DNA of 64,000 bases from Straminergon stramineum (Eukaryota > Streptophyta > Bryopsida > Hypnales > Calliergonaceae): the NCBI GenBank assembly GCA_963920665.1, contig OY987267.1, positions 3,720,001-3,784,000 of the forward strand. Reading direction: 5' to 3'. The notes beneath the pieces are model-generated. The model saw only the letters and a list, made by a program, of their open reading frames with translations, was not told the origin of the DNA and searched no databases. A program made the position numbers and the translations under genes. Positions 1-12,441 of this stretch are shown here, piece after piece. Positions within the stretch are counted from its first letter, which is position 1; each line of letters starts with the position of its first letter.

Positions 1-488
1 TAAAAGTTGTAGATCGTGAGTTTTTGATTCCATTTGTATGGTTAGATTCACCAATTCTATCACCAATATTTTTTTTGTAAATTTTGAAAAAAAAATTCAA
101 AAGTTCTTCTAAATTCAATTACAAGCAAAATATCATCATTTTTTTAGTACAACTGGTTGGAATGGATTTGAAATGAGATTTTCTTAACATGCTGATATTT
201 TGGAATTTCTATGTTCTTCAAATCTATGACATCATCTTTGCAAATCCAATTTTGAACTAGAGTCCATGCAATTTTGGTTTGGTCAACCACTTGATATACT
301 TGCACATTTTTAATTTTAGAAAATTATGTCTCTAGTAACACTAAATCCAATCATTAAATAGGACAACAATTTGATAATGTATCTCCATACAAGCAATAAT
401 GAGTTTCATCCAAGCAATAATGAGAAGAAATGTCAATTTCAATCTGACTATTCATTGTCCAAAAATTGAGTGTTGGAGCGCTTTAGGG
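1..488 (-). mobile_element. TTAA element, family E, copy E1 (cut by window start)
   Basis: Reverse-oriented partial copy of the E family (compare 15481-16052 and 40437-41005). The shared interior includes TTTGCTTGTAATTGAATTT in the other orientation and the TCATTGTCCA block near the end. It ends GCGCTTTAGGG followed by a decayed TTAA (CTAA). Confidence 0.8.
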
Positions 489-1420
489 CTAAATCTTGAG
501 TTCTCTATAATCATGTGATTAACAATGCTAGCATGAGAATATAGAAATGAAGTGGAGCAATGTTCAAGGAAAAATTTGGACCAAAACTATTAAAACCTCC
601 AATTCTCAATGATTATACAATCAATGATGCTAGTATGTGAACAAATGAGCTTAGCCTAAGTACAAGTAAATACTTTATAACCATTGAAGGTCCTTAGAAC
701 ACAAACACCTATAATATAGATATCTACAACATAGGTATCCTACAATCATAGAAAGTTTCTACAATATAGACATTTATAACATAAGTGTCTAGATTCCTAG
801 GCTCATTTGGTCATAGTCCTTGGCTCACATGTTAGCACCTCTAATTATGCGGTTATCTATTGATATACTTGGTTTTTTCTTTTTTTAATTAGACATTTTT
901 TTGAAGTATATATGAGTAATTTGCATAAGGTTCTCATTATGAATTGTCTATTCTAGAAAATGAGATGATTCACTTATAACTAACTACAAGTCCTTCTTGT
1001 ACCTTGATTGGTAGGCTATGTTCCAATTGACTCATGAGTGTGATTGGTGAGCATATCCATTATAAACCCTTTTTCAATCCAATATTGATGAAGAATTTAA
1101 GTTTGAAATTTTTGTATGTGTTCTACATGCCATTTAGATTAAACCCTCAAGGATATTTTTCAATTAAAAGAAGACATTTTCCAATTTCTAAAATTTCAAT
1201 AAAAGAAGTATTTAATTAATTAATTTTGGAAATATAGCCTTGTAGGAAAGAAAACAAACATAATTTTTTTATAATGAAAGGAATGGTGGGGATGGAGAAA
1301 AATATTTTCTTGGATATTTGTAGTCTTTGGTCTACATAAACAAATTGATCTTAGAGAAAAAAACCTTAAATTTCTATTTTTAGTAATTAAAAAAATACAA
1401 GGTTCAATGTAGGGTGATTA
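489..1420. repeat. AT-rich spacer with J repeat
   Basis: About 630-830 matches about 52520-52800 in reverse orientation, with ATAGATATCTA-like units repeated every 30-40 bp (ATATAGATATCTACAACATA). The remainder is AT-rich with no gene. A single 61-codon ORF at 1034-1219 has no support. Confidence 0.55.
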
Positions 1421-2349
1421 CCCCCTAAAGCAACAAACGACATGTTTTGGCAACATAGCATTTTGAAGCTATTCATTACAAATGGAATTTTTATTTTGTT
1501 TCTTTGAAATTTTCACCCAACATGTGCCCAAGGAGTAGCTTTAAGGCCCAACAATTTTCATAACTTTTGAATACATGGTTAAAAAGTTATTGTATCATAT
1601 GTAGTTTTCATTGCTTAGTAGGCAACTCGAGCAACAAAAAAACTTCTTTAAAAATCACTTCTTTTAAAAATAAAAATTTGAAATTGGTTTTCTAGATTTA
1701 TATGTACATGAAAAAGCTTTGAATCATTCTATTTTGATTTATGAGATGAAAGTTATGAGGAGTTTTAGTTGAGGGTAGTTATGGAATCTCCGCTCTGAAA
1801 TAAACTTTGAAGACCTTTATTTAACTCAATTTTCAATATTTTTGGAAAAAGAAGAATTTCAAGTGTAGATTTTTTATTACAACATTATTACCATTGGGAT
1901 TGGCATTTTTCATTTCTATAAATAAATTGTTAACAATTTAGTATTTTGAATCATTCTCTGCTTTCTACTTACTAATTTTTTCCTATATGTTGTACAATTC
2001 CAAATGATATAAGTTTTTTCAAACATGTAGTCAACTTGCCTTGAAGATTTTATACAAAGAGTTACAACCATTTTGGACATCATTTCATAATGATGTAACC
2101 CTGTGAAGTGTAGCTGCCTAGATTTTTGCAGAGCAAAAAAGGGATTTTTGTCACTTCAAACTCTAATATCTCACAATCTACAAGGTGGAAATTTCTGAAA
2201 TTTCTTCCACATCTTTTCAAACCACTGTACTACAAGATCCTATGTTTTTATGTGTCCAAAATTATTTGTTTTCCAAAATTTGGTACTTGTACTAGAAATA
2301 GCAGTTTTGGAGTATTTTGGGTGAAAACATAGTCAAAAACCTTAAGGGG
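1421..2349 (+). mobile_element. TTAA element, family A, copy A1
   Basis: Starts ATTA|CCCCCTAAAG and ends CTTAAGGGG|TTAA. The same 0.85-0.93 kb interior recurs at 36829, 58246 and 60152 (ACCATTGGGATTGGCATTTT, AACTTGCCTTGAA, TACAAGATCCTA, GTGAAAACATAGTC). It has no coding capacity. Its terminal repeats are about 12 bp. Confidence 0.85.
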
Positions 2350-2554
2350 TTAAGAACACAAATAATTAGAAGGATTCCAAATTTTTTGAAGATGTTTCCA
2401 AAAATATGCTAATAATATAAATTATTAAATTTCAAAAATTGATGCATATATACATTTAAAAAGATAAATTTAGGATACAATTTGGTTAGTTTTGGTTCCC
2501 TACTCATGTTTGAAAATATGTACAAATTGAGAGAGGTTTTCATTTACCATATAA

Positions 2555-2874
2555 CCCCCCTGAAAAATATCACATTTGACTTAGATTCCAATACACTTTT
2601 TGGGAGGATAAATGGGCATTATTAATCTTCTTATAATTTTTCTTCCCCCAAAGTTGCATTTTTTGCCTATAAGTTGGACATTCAATATTGTTATAATCTA
2701 AAAATCCAATGGTCAATATTTTCCACAAATTATTCCATGCCTACTAGACAAATTAGTCTTTACTTTTGTAAGGCTAAAGTTAAAAATTTCAATCACATCG
2801 ATGTGCCAAAAATATGAAAGTGGTATGTCTCATTAAAAACCTCCATTGTCAAAAAGTTGTTAGGCCATGAGGGG
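2555..2874 (+). mobile_element. Short TTAA element, K
   Basis: 320 bp between ATAA|CCCCCC and GAGGGG|TTAA. Only one copy is seen here, so the assignment rests on its ends. Confidence 0.45.
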
Positions 2875-2878
2875 TTAA

Positions 2879-3602
2879 GATCTTACAATTGCAAGGTCTT
2901 GGTTTTGAATATTTTGATGTGAAAGTTATGTTTTTTTAAAAAAAATAAAAGATAATTTCATTCAATTTTTGAATTCAAAAATGCTTTGAAATTCAATAAC
3001 TTTCATACTATAGGTCCAAACACTACAAACAAAGTCCATGTACCTCTACTCACAAAGAACTTTTTAACGGTTCTAAGAATGCCACCTTAGGACTCACTGT
3101 TTTCCTAATTCTTAGTGTATCAAACAAACAAAACTCAATGGAAATTGTCCATTTGGTTCAAAACAAAACAAAACAAAAACAAACAAAACAAACAAACAAA
3201 CAAATTGACTAACTAACTAACTCATGAAATTTCAGGTATAACTTAGATGAGTGTAAGCTGAAATATTACTTTGTTGTCCCTTTTTTTCCACAAAATTCAA
3301 ATTATGTACTGTAGTGATTCTTGTTTTGTGGATCCTTCTAATTTTGCATCCTTAGTTTAATGTGTGGGATCTTGAACAAACGATCTCTTCATTCACGCCG
3401 TTCCCCTGCTGGGAATACCGGAGTGAAGTAGCCGTCTTCATCTTCTTTACTGTACGGTAGTTAAAGTTACCATTTGAATGAAACAAGGAACAAGCAACTA
3501 GACTAAGTAACCCAAGTACCCAACTGCTTCACTTTGTGAGGAAGGCCCCTCTCGAACTTCCTCACACATTCATTCATTCATTCATTCATTCATTCATTCA
3601 AG
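2879..3602 (+). repeat. ABI3 upstream region with microsatellites
   Basis: Holds an (AAAC)n and AAC-rich tract at 3160-3204, (TAAC)n at 3206-3223, and nine TTCA units at about 3567-3602 just before the upstream ORF. No clear TATA box was found. The promoter of ABI3 should lie here. Confidence 0.6.
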
Positions 3603-3935
3603 ATGCCAGCTTCTGTCTGTCAAAGCAGCCAGAGCCTAATGGAGCCACCAAATTCTGGATTCACACCGGCTCCCCATGGAAAAGGGTGCCAGTACAGCTA
3701 TGCAAACTCTGACGGAGTCGCGGTTCGTCGAACTCTCGTCCTCTTCTCGTCGTCCCTCCGTCGCTCCGGCCATCTTATTTCGTCCCCTTCTCGTCGTCGT
3801 CTTCAGACAGAGATATCAGGAGGAGAGCATGCACTCAAGGCGCTATCTTTGCAGTGCGGGAAGCTCAGCTCTGGCGGAGGCGGGGTGGGGTTCGCCGTTT
3901 CGACTCCGAGAGGAAGGGCAGGGATCCCTTACTAG
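3603..3935 (+). other. Upstream ORF in the ABI3 leader (110 codons)
   Basis: An ATG at 3603, directly after the TTCA microsatellite, opens a 110-codon frame that stops at 3935, 222 bp before the ABI3 ATG. The product would be Ser/Arg/Gly-rich and has no recognised domain. A second ATG-led frame overlaps it at 3676-3939. If the ABI3 transcript starts upstream of 3600, these are upstream ORFs that would reduce initiation at 4158. Long leaders with upstream ATGs are known for ABI3 genes. No transcription start can be fixed here, so the role is inferred. Confidence 0.4.
3828..3833 (+). promoter_or_regulatory. RY motif CATGCA in ABI3 leader
   Basis: One CATGCA core, the site bound by ABI3-type B3 domains, lies 325 bp upstream of the ABI3 ATG. 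It also falls inside the upstream ORF. A hexamer occurs often by chance, so autoregulation is only a possibility. Confidence 0.2.
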
Positions 3936-4157
3936 CTAGCGATGACGGAACCATGATAGACTTGATTTGCTAGGAAGCTCTGTGGCACTCGCATCTTCTG
4001 TACAAACATAGCATCTGGACAGCAAGCTCGGCAATGACTGGGAGGTTTTGAAACCTGAGAGAGAATGTGAGTGCTAGTTGCTTCCCGTACTCGTTTCACA
4101 AGAGTGGCCGCCGGAACTTCTTGCATCCCCTGTTGGGTGTTTTGACATGATCGAGCC

Positions 4158-7100
4158 ATGTTGCGGGATCCAATGGGGGTAGGAACGTGGACTATGAACG
4201 GTCTCCGCCGGGAGTTTGAAGGTGAAGACTCCGGCCAGAGGTTAGGTTTCTCGGATAGCAGTTTCGCACCTTACGATCTGGACAGTAGCGAATTCTCGCT
4301 GCAGACGTCTTCAGGCGCGTCGCAGTCTTCGTACGACGTCAGCAGCAGCAGCAGCTGCACCACCTTCGACACGAATGATGTGGTCCTGTCGTCGTACCTC
4401 ATGGACGGCAGCGTGCGGGCGATGCTCAAGAAGGTGACCGCAAACGAGAGCGTGCTCAACCAGACCATCGAATCTTTTGGCGGTGGGGAGAAGGGCCTCA
4501 AGGAGCTTCTGGCGTACATCATCAACTGGGTGCGGGAGCACAAGGACAAGAGCTCGGAGAGCCTCTCCCTGTCACAGGACCTAGAGAATCTGCGCAAGGT
4601 TCCTCCTCCTCCCTCAGGATGTGGCGCATCCCCCCTGGAAACCCCGTATGTTCTTGACAAAGCAGCAAAAGATCTGCACCAGGTCTCCCTACCGTGCTCG
4701 AAGTCTCGTCGTCTCGACGAAAGGACTGTCGATCGATCTGATGCTTACCAGGGCACCTTTGTGAACGTGAATGTTTCCAACGAGTTTCAGGTCCCGAAGT
4801 TTATGATGAGCTCGGGGAGTTACGGCCACATTGGTTCTATGATGTTACAGCAGCAAGGGATGTATTACCCCCCGCAGATGGTGAATCCTGCCCTAGGATT
4901 TGTTTCCTTTGCACCTGGCCACGACGATTGGAGTCGGACGTTGGCAGCGACGACGACGAGAGCTGCGAGAAAGAACCGAATTGCGCGCCAGAGACAACAA
5001 AGCCTTCCGCGAACTGGTTCCACAGCGGGAGCGTCATGGTCTCCCTCTCCCTCTTCCTCTCCCTCTCCCTCGACATTGGACTCGCGGGGTGCGGGGATGT
5101 TTCTTCAGGGAGCACCACAGGCTAGTGTTGTGCCGGCTCGAAAGGCGAACAACGCGGATATGTTGACGTTCTTGTTGCAGAAGGAGCTCCGGCCCAGCGA
5201 TGTTGGTAACCTTGGTCGCATCATACTTCCTAAGGTCAGTGGAATAATGTTCAATCTCTTACAGGAGGAACGTGTAAGGTAGAGGATACTATTTGCGTCA
5301 CTCAAAGCCTTTTATGCGGACTTGGAATGTCCTTTCATTTGGTGTGCTGTGGAGAGATCGAATTTTTCTCAATCAATGGATGAATTTCTTATGCAATAAT
5401 TCAAGTGAGATGTTGTAGACGAATGTTGAAAGGTCAGTTGGCAACCCATCTTACCATTCAAGACCTGTGGCTACAGCCATTTAGTCATGCTTGTAACAGT
5501 TGCTAATTGAAGGCCAACGGAGTGTATTGGAAGAAATGAGTTGTTGTTAAGAGGGGCCAGTTAATAGCTGGCTGGATCAGGTTCCTACGGATTTTAGTAT
5601 CTTCTACCGTAGTTATTAATTCTCTGGCACTACGTTCTTATACTAGTGGAATTTTCTTATTTTTTTCTTGTGGCAGAAAGAGGCAGAGATGTGCTTGCCG
5701 ATTCTTGCACTACGAGAAGGTGTAGTGCTCCAAATGGAAGATTTTGATACCGGAATTTGCTGGAATATCAGATATAGGTGAGTTCATTGTGTTTTTTTCC
5801 CTTATTTCGATTGATGGGACCACGATGCATGAAATCTCTGCTTATTTCTCCTTACCATCAAGGATTGGAAAGTTATGCTTTTGTGTGTGCTCGTGATATT
5901 GTTTAGGCTTCACCATGTTTGGGAATTGCTGTTCTGTTTTGGTGGTTTCTTTCAGTAGATTCGCTATGCTAAGGGGGGCGTCCCTAATTTATCGATACTT
6001 TAATTGTAAGTGTGAGTGGTTTTTGGTCGTGGGAAATGATTTTACTTTGGATGGAGCCTTGGTGACTTGGAAATTCTGTGGTCAGATAAGACTTTTGCTA
6101 ACGTCTTTTTAAATTCTTCTTTCAGTGTCAACCTTGTATTGTTTGTCACTAATGTATGCTAGTTTTCTGGAACAGGTTCTGGCCGAACAACAAAAGTCGA
6201 ATGTACTTGCTTGAGAATACTGGTACATTTCAACTACTCTGTTCGACATTATTGGCTGTACGAAGCTATAATTTTGGATTATTTTAGGTTCAGATGCTTC
6301 ACCACATAACTTGAAAGTACATGTAATCGGTCTGTGAAATCCTTTTTGTAGTATTAAGGCTAATGAAATTTTTTTCCCCCTAAATTTGTTTCAGGGGAGT
6401 TCGTCAAACAGCATCATCTTCAGGAAGGAGATCTTCTGATCCTTTACAGGAATCATCAGGGAAACTATGTAAGTTCCTTAATATACGAAGGCTCTCTCTT
6501 GATTTTGGCCTTTTTGTAATGAAGCGTGTCTTACCTTTTCCAGATCCGGGTGAATCAATGCTATCAATGACGGTGGTTTGTTTTATTTCGTTGCGTCAAT
6601 TAGTCACGAACCTTGGGGTGCACGAGGGATCGTCAGGAAGGTCTTGTTGAGGAGGGTGCACAGACTCGGTTTCCCGTGATTCAAACTTTCGGACTCGGAG
6701 TTTCATAATATATCGATTGAAAAAATTACAGATAGTAGGAAAACAGGGCAAGTAAAGAGAGCTCAACGGCACAGGTCACAGTAGGCACTGTTTGATGCGA
6801 GATTCTGAACTTCTAAGTTTGTTTTTATCTTCGATATCAGGTCCTGAGAGGAAAGAAGAAGGTGCTCTCGGAAAGCAGGAGAGGAACACAAGGAGTACAG
6901 CAGAAAAATGCACACAGCTTGGCTAGAGGTTTTCCAGAGGCATCGAAAAGTGAGGGGGTGCTCAAGGAAAGAGACTTTGGATTGGGAGATCGGTTTTATC
7001 AGAAAGTGGTGAAGGAGAGAGACTTCGGGTTGGAGTTTGATGATCGTAAGACCCGGAAGGCAGAACCCACAGTGCTTGTAGGAGATGATGACCCATTCTT

Positions 7101-7293
7101 CAAGGAAGACGTAATGCACAACATTGGTTGTTCATTTGGTCCAGCATTGCTTCAGCCGCTGGAGAGATTTCCCAGTTTGAACCTTGATTTTCCGCTTGAC
7201 GAAATCATGGCTGGCATTCCCAAGGACGACACTGAAATCGAGCTCAATTTGGGCTCATCGAAAGTGGTACCGAAGGGCGAACCTGCAGAATGA
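4158..7293 (+). CDS. ABI3: ABI3/VP1-type B3-domain transcription factor, 5 coding exons
   Basis: Exons 4158-5234, 5677-5777, 6176-6222, 6395-6468 and 6841-7293 join in phase to 583 codons, all with GT-AG introns. Residues about 73-129 match the B1 region ([20 protein letters not shown]). Residues about 266-282 are the basic B2 region ([13 protein letters not shown]). Residues about 336-441 form the B3 DNA-binding domain ([48 protein letters not shown]). The N-terminus is acidic and Ser-rich. The order B1-B2-B3 marks ABI3/VP1 rather than FUS3 or LEC2, and the first intron falls after LPK in B3, as I recall for ABI3. In the family, the nuclear protein acts in abscisic-acid signalling and binds RY motifs (CATGCA) to activate seed or desiccation genes. 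The tail after B3 (about 140 residues, with repeated KERDFGL) is not recognised. Intron 1 carries an I-family element. The ATG is the first in a frame open to B1. Confidence 0.93.
5278..5608 (+). mobile_element. Intronic MITE, family I, copy 1 (ABI3 intron 1)
   Basis: Inverted ends GGTAGAGGATACTA and TAGTATCTTCTACC bound 331 bp. A diverged copy lies at 24905-25266 (shared CTAATTGAAGGCCAAC/CATTGAAGGCCAAC and AGTGTATTGGAAG) and a third at 12829-13254. The element starts 43 bp after the splice donor. Confidence 0.75.
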
Positions 7294-10200
7294 TGGGGCA
7301 ATCAAGTGGCCGTATATTTTTTGTGCAGGCTGGGTTAGAACCAAGTTACGCACCATTGATTATTTCTCATTCTCTTGTACATTAAGTGCTTGATTCCTGT
7401 TGATGTCCCAACATGTAACACCGAAGTCGTACTTGGGTCGCTTATCATATAAGGCCACACGATTTCTTGTGACAGTGCTGCACTGAAGAAGCTTGGTGTC
7501 TGGAGGAGGATGCAATAAATTCACATCGAATTTCTTAGATAGCAGTGCTTTGAGTTTTGTGTTTGTTCGTGGACCTCATGAATCCCCCCCTGTGCTTGTT
7601 GCCAAGCATGGTCTGGTTTGCATGATCAGTGCCAATTTGTTTTTTGTGGATGTTGTGTCCTTGATTCTGATGCGGAACTTGTGTGTTTGTAATCGTGTGA
7701 GTTAGTGGTTTTGTGCAATTTTAGAGCACCGACAGTTCATTAACATGTCCCTCTCTTGGATACCTTAGCTAAGTTGAATCTCCATAGAGGGCATGATTTT
7801 GGAGTGATCTTGTGAAGATTGTGAACAATTTCAGTGAAAGGTGTTATATATTTTGCTGGATGCAATGTGTCCATGAAAGTTTTTAAGTTTGTGCTTGTGA
7901 AAACGTTCTTTGATTTGTGGGAGTGTGATTTTTGGGAGGTGTAAAGAGATCTTTGGTTAAAAGAGCCAAATCTATTGAGATCAAGGTTTTATGAATGTCT
8001 GACCTAATTTCAATGTGGCAAGATGGTGACCAGTACTGTATGGAATCCATTTTTTTGCCCCAGTTTCTTACAATTATGCAAACAGTTTCATCATTCCAAT
8101 GAAGTTTGATTTTTGCATTGTCTACAGAAAAAGAAAGAAAAACCTCTAGTCAGTAGGTGGTATCTCAAAAATCCAATTCGAATTTTGATGTTATAATTTT
8201 CCTTGAACCTTTCTTAATTAAGTGTACTAAAGAATCAATAGAAGGCATCCCATTATTCTAGAGCAGCCCTTTTTTTATACTTTTTGAGAAAGTGCCAGAG
8301 TGGAGATTACTTAAAATTTGGAGAAGTATTGTATATCTACATTCATCCATCTTTTGGACCAAAAAATACTTTTCAATCATTTTCATACATTTTTTCATCC
8401 AAATTTGGTGAATTCATCCACATTTTAAATAGAAATGGAAAATTTTTGGTGAAAAAAGATTACTTTTTTTGGCAAAAAGTAGACATTTATTTTGGAATGG
8501 TGCAATCTGGCCCCATGGTGTCAAAAAAAGAGGGTTGTTCTAGAGTAATTGAACTCATAGAGATTCATCAATAGAAAACATTGAAGGCATTCAAAGTCAT
8601 AGAGGCGAAAGGTGATCATAAATTCATAAAAATTTGAAGATTGTATAAGAAACAACAATGTATACATTGATTGAAAAATTTCTATAACATGTCTACAATG
8701 ATTCATTTACAATCATTGTGAATGAACTTGTTAGTCATTCAAGACATAATTTTCTACTAGTGAATTGATCATATTCCATTAGATTAAGTGACATAAATTT
8801 TTCCTTTGCATTGTTAGGAAAATTTAATGTCTATTGATTTATACTAATGGTGAAGGGAGGATTTAGTGTCACCTACCAAATAAGTGTCACACCAAAATAC
8901 ATTTTTTTCTAAAAGAAATTGATGCTATACAAATAATACTTCAACCTAAACAAATTTAAAAATAAGTGCCTTTGGTAAAGTACTACATACGTTCTAGTAG
9001 GAAAAATGATTGTTGTCACAATTTTGCAAATTCTAGTGTACACTCGATTTCAAGTCCTCCTAAGGTATTGGAGTCTTTTCTAATCTCCCTTATGATTGGA
9101 ATAGGAAGATTCTACAAAATTGAGCGTGAAACTTAGAAGTCGAATTAACTAGATGGAGTTTTGCAACTAGTCTAATGGATGATAATTCTCTTTGTTTCTC
9201 ATGTAGGCTTAAAATTTTTATAAACTTATGACCAACTTTAGTGTCTCTTATTCAATACCTCTAGTACGTGAATTGATTAAAAACTAGAAACCATACAAGT
9301 TCAATCAATGTAGAGTAGTGGGGTGTAACCCATGGATTATTAAATGAAATTTCAATAGGAAGTCAAAGCAAAACTGCTGAATGAAAACTAGAATTGGATT
9401 TAATGGATATCTCTATTGGGTCATTTAATTGTCTCCAATGACCACCCTTGAATAATTGGGCATTAGGGACTAATAGGGGAGTGTATTTGGGTTGTTTTCT
9501 TCTTTGTTTTGCAATCAAGTTGTGTGCTAACCCCATTAAAGTTGTTGCCAACCCCTCATTAATGAAGACTTCTTTTTATCATAATATTTCTTAAGTTCGT
9601 GCCATCAATACTTGGAGTAGCATTTGGTTGTCCTTCCACCTATAACAATGCAATCTCTGCACCATTGTTCCCATTTCCTTCACAAATATGACTTGTAGAC
9701 CTAACCCCTCATGGTTCATTACCACAACTTGATTATAGGTTGAGCCTCCTTGCCCTTGTTTAAATCTTTTCCTTGATGTTTACTCTCTTGTTATCATGTT
9801 TTTAAGGCCAAATCTCCCTTAGAATAGTGTATATTTTAAAAACTTCACTCCTTTGTATCACCTTCTTTCCTAGTGTAGGTTTAGGTATCTAAGTATCTTG
9901 CTTGCTAAGCCTTTGTACATAGCATGTTTGGTTAGTCCTTCTCTAAGAGACAAATTCACCAAGAATTGTCTATCAAAGAGCCTTGCAAATGAATCACTCA
10001 ATTTGTACTTATTTCCCTTGCACTACTTACCAAAGAGTCTATTTAACCAAATCAATAGACAATGCCCTTGCTTGAATATATTATACAATTAACTTGAGTT
10101 TGTCATATAGGTCATACACACTAGATAAATTTGATTTTGATTTTTAGTCATGTAAGTTTGATTTGGATAAAAGTATGATTTTTATGAGTCAAGTGTAAAA

Positions 10201-10482
10201 TTTTCAAATATTGAAATATAGAACTTTTAGGTAGGATCACTGAACTCTAAGCTAGTAGCCCTAGAAAAATTGGAGGATAAGTAGATGCTCGTTGTGCTTT
10301 CTTCAAGGTTTGAACATTGAAGTTAAGATACTTTTTAAAAGTTACAAGAGGTCAAAATTTTTAACATTGAAAATAGTGCATTTTTTTTTATTGTTCTTGT
10401 ATTTCACCCAACATAGTCTTTATGTGATTAAAAATGAGAGTAACTAACACTCAATAATGTTAGTCATAGAAATTTGCTTGGC
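7294..10482. other. ABI3 3' flank and AT-rich spacer
   Basis: The first 400-600 bp is GC-moderate and probably 3' untranslated, with AATAAA at 7514-7519. From about 8000 the DNA is AT-rich with no family-A-to-I element, tRNA, or splice-consistent coding frame that I can see. Confidence 0.5.
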
Positions 10483-10486
10483 TTAA

Positions 10487-11383
10487 TCTCTAAAGTCCCA
10501 AAGTCCCTATGAGGGACTTTTGGGATTTTGGGTAGGCTTGTGTGATCTCAAATTTTGACATGATTTTTGGAAACTTTTTCTAAAGATGGGTATTCAAATT
10601 AGCTTTCTAGGAATATAATTTTTATTTCAATCCATGCCCATGAGCAAAAGTTTTGCCACCCTAAGTCCAAAAAGTAGCTTAAGGGGTAGCCTAGAAAAAA
10701 TCACAGAAAATTGAATTTTTTTTCTCAAAGATTATTTCATTGTCTACATTTGAGGCTTCGAATCATTTGATTTGGACTAGTAATGAGAAAGTTTTGGACA
10801 ATCTTGTTTTGGGGGCAATCTAAGCATCTTTTTGAAAAAAATTCTCATAGAATTCATTTTGAATGCAATTTTTATGATTTTTCAAAAGCAATTGTTAGAC
10901 AAGGTTAAGTTTTCTTGCTAGAACAATCTCACTATTATTGTGTCTCAATTCCATCTTAGAGCTATAAAGTTTTAGTTTTCCCTTAAATCGTGAACCTACT
11001 TCTACTAAACAATCTTTTAATAACTCAAAATTAAATGTTTTTTTCTTGAATTATTTTTCTAGATTCTCAATTAAATTCTTCAATAGAAAAAGTTTAAAAA
11101 TCAAAATCAATAGTACAAAAATTTAAAGTTAAGAAGATTTAAAGCCAAAAAATCTAATTGAGCAAGGTGTAAAAAAGCTTGTTTTCTTCACTTGAAATGC
11201 AAATATCTTGCAATCTAGGAAGTCAAAGTTTTTGAAATTTCTTCCACACATTCTTATACTAGTCTATTACAAGATCCTATGGTTAGATATGCAATTTTTT
11301 CTTAAAAAGTTTTTAGCTCTTTGCAAGAGAAATGGTAGTTTTGAGTGATCTTTCATGGAATAAAAGCCTTGGGACTTTACGGG
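10487..11383 (+). mobile_element. TTAA element, family B, copy B1
   Basis: TTAA|TCTCTAAAGTCCCAAAG at the left and CCTTGGGACTTTACGGG|TTAC at the right. The interior recurs reversed at 61208-62125 and in part at 50806-51463, 59674-60147 and 63313 onward (TTTTGGGGGCAAT, ATAATTTTTATTTC). Non-coding. Confidence 0.8.
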
Positions 11384-11387
11384 TTAC

Positions 11388-12441
11388 GGTGATCCCATTG
11401 ATAAAGAACCCAAGAATGTAGACTCAAAGGAAGAATTGTCTATGATATGAGTGAAGGAAGTGTGGTTTTTACTTTTTTTTTCTTCTAGCCGATCTTGAAT
11501 AGATTTTATTATTTGCGGATAAAATCCCAGGTTTGGATTTTCTTATGACTTGGATACTTTTTTATAACTGCGGAGTGTGCTTATTTTATTTTTTTGACAC
11601 AAATGAAACGGGATTCCATTGCAAAGGTAAAAATACATACCAACCGGAGTGTGCTTTACAATCACCTACAAATTTGTGAAGAATAAAACCTCATCTATCA
11701 TTGACTGCTACCAATCATGTAATTCCCTTACATGCTTGAGGCTTTCAATCATGAAGGCGAATCTAATTCTAAGATGCTTGTACCAGAGTGAAGAATTTCT
11801 AAGCACTGCAATTGTGGAATATTTGCCCATCTATGAAAGTTAGCCTTGTGCTTGTGATTGTACGAGGAAGATCCAGAATGCTCATTTTGGTGGAATTAAG
11901 CTTCCTGACCTTGCAGTGATATCTCCATTGCTCGGACATGGTAATTAGCACAATGGCGATTCAGAAAGATTCAATGGATGTGAACACTTGCACCAGCTTG
12001 AAACAGCGTCCGTACAGCGAGCAATTATCAAGGGATTCATATGATTAACTTCAGCAAGCAGTACACCAGAATAGCCAGCAAAAGGGTTGCCATTGTATTA
12101 TATCAAGTACTGATTACGCCAGTGAACACATAAGAAGTCCCTGATGCATAAGTGGTTGATGAGGCACAAAGCTCATCGGAAAAGAGCTAATGAATTTGAA
12201 TGCCAAAAATCAAGGTAAGACATTCTGAAAAAACAGCAAACTACACTCTTTGGTTTCCTTAGCATGGGTTCTGAAATAGAGTGGGTACCCTACCTGTCAT
12301 TCAAGCGTAGCACTGTGAATAGTGTTGTCACAAGATAGGTAGATGCAAGATGATAAAAAAATCACTTGAATAAAGTGGCCCACACTTGATAAACTGAAAA
12401 GTGCATTCATTGGTAGAAACGAGAGAAAGCGTTAAAGATGC
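11388..12441. other. Spacer with a retroposed tail
   Basis: Contains a 62-bp insertion at 11583-11644 bounded by the direct repeat CGGAGTGTGCTT (11571-11582 and 11645-11656), with a T-rich left side, i.e. a poly(A) end on the minus strand. The rest probably includes the 3' untranslated region of the 244-aa gene. Confidence 0.5.
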
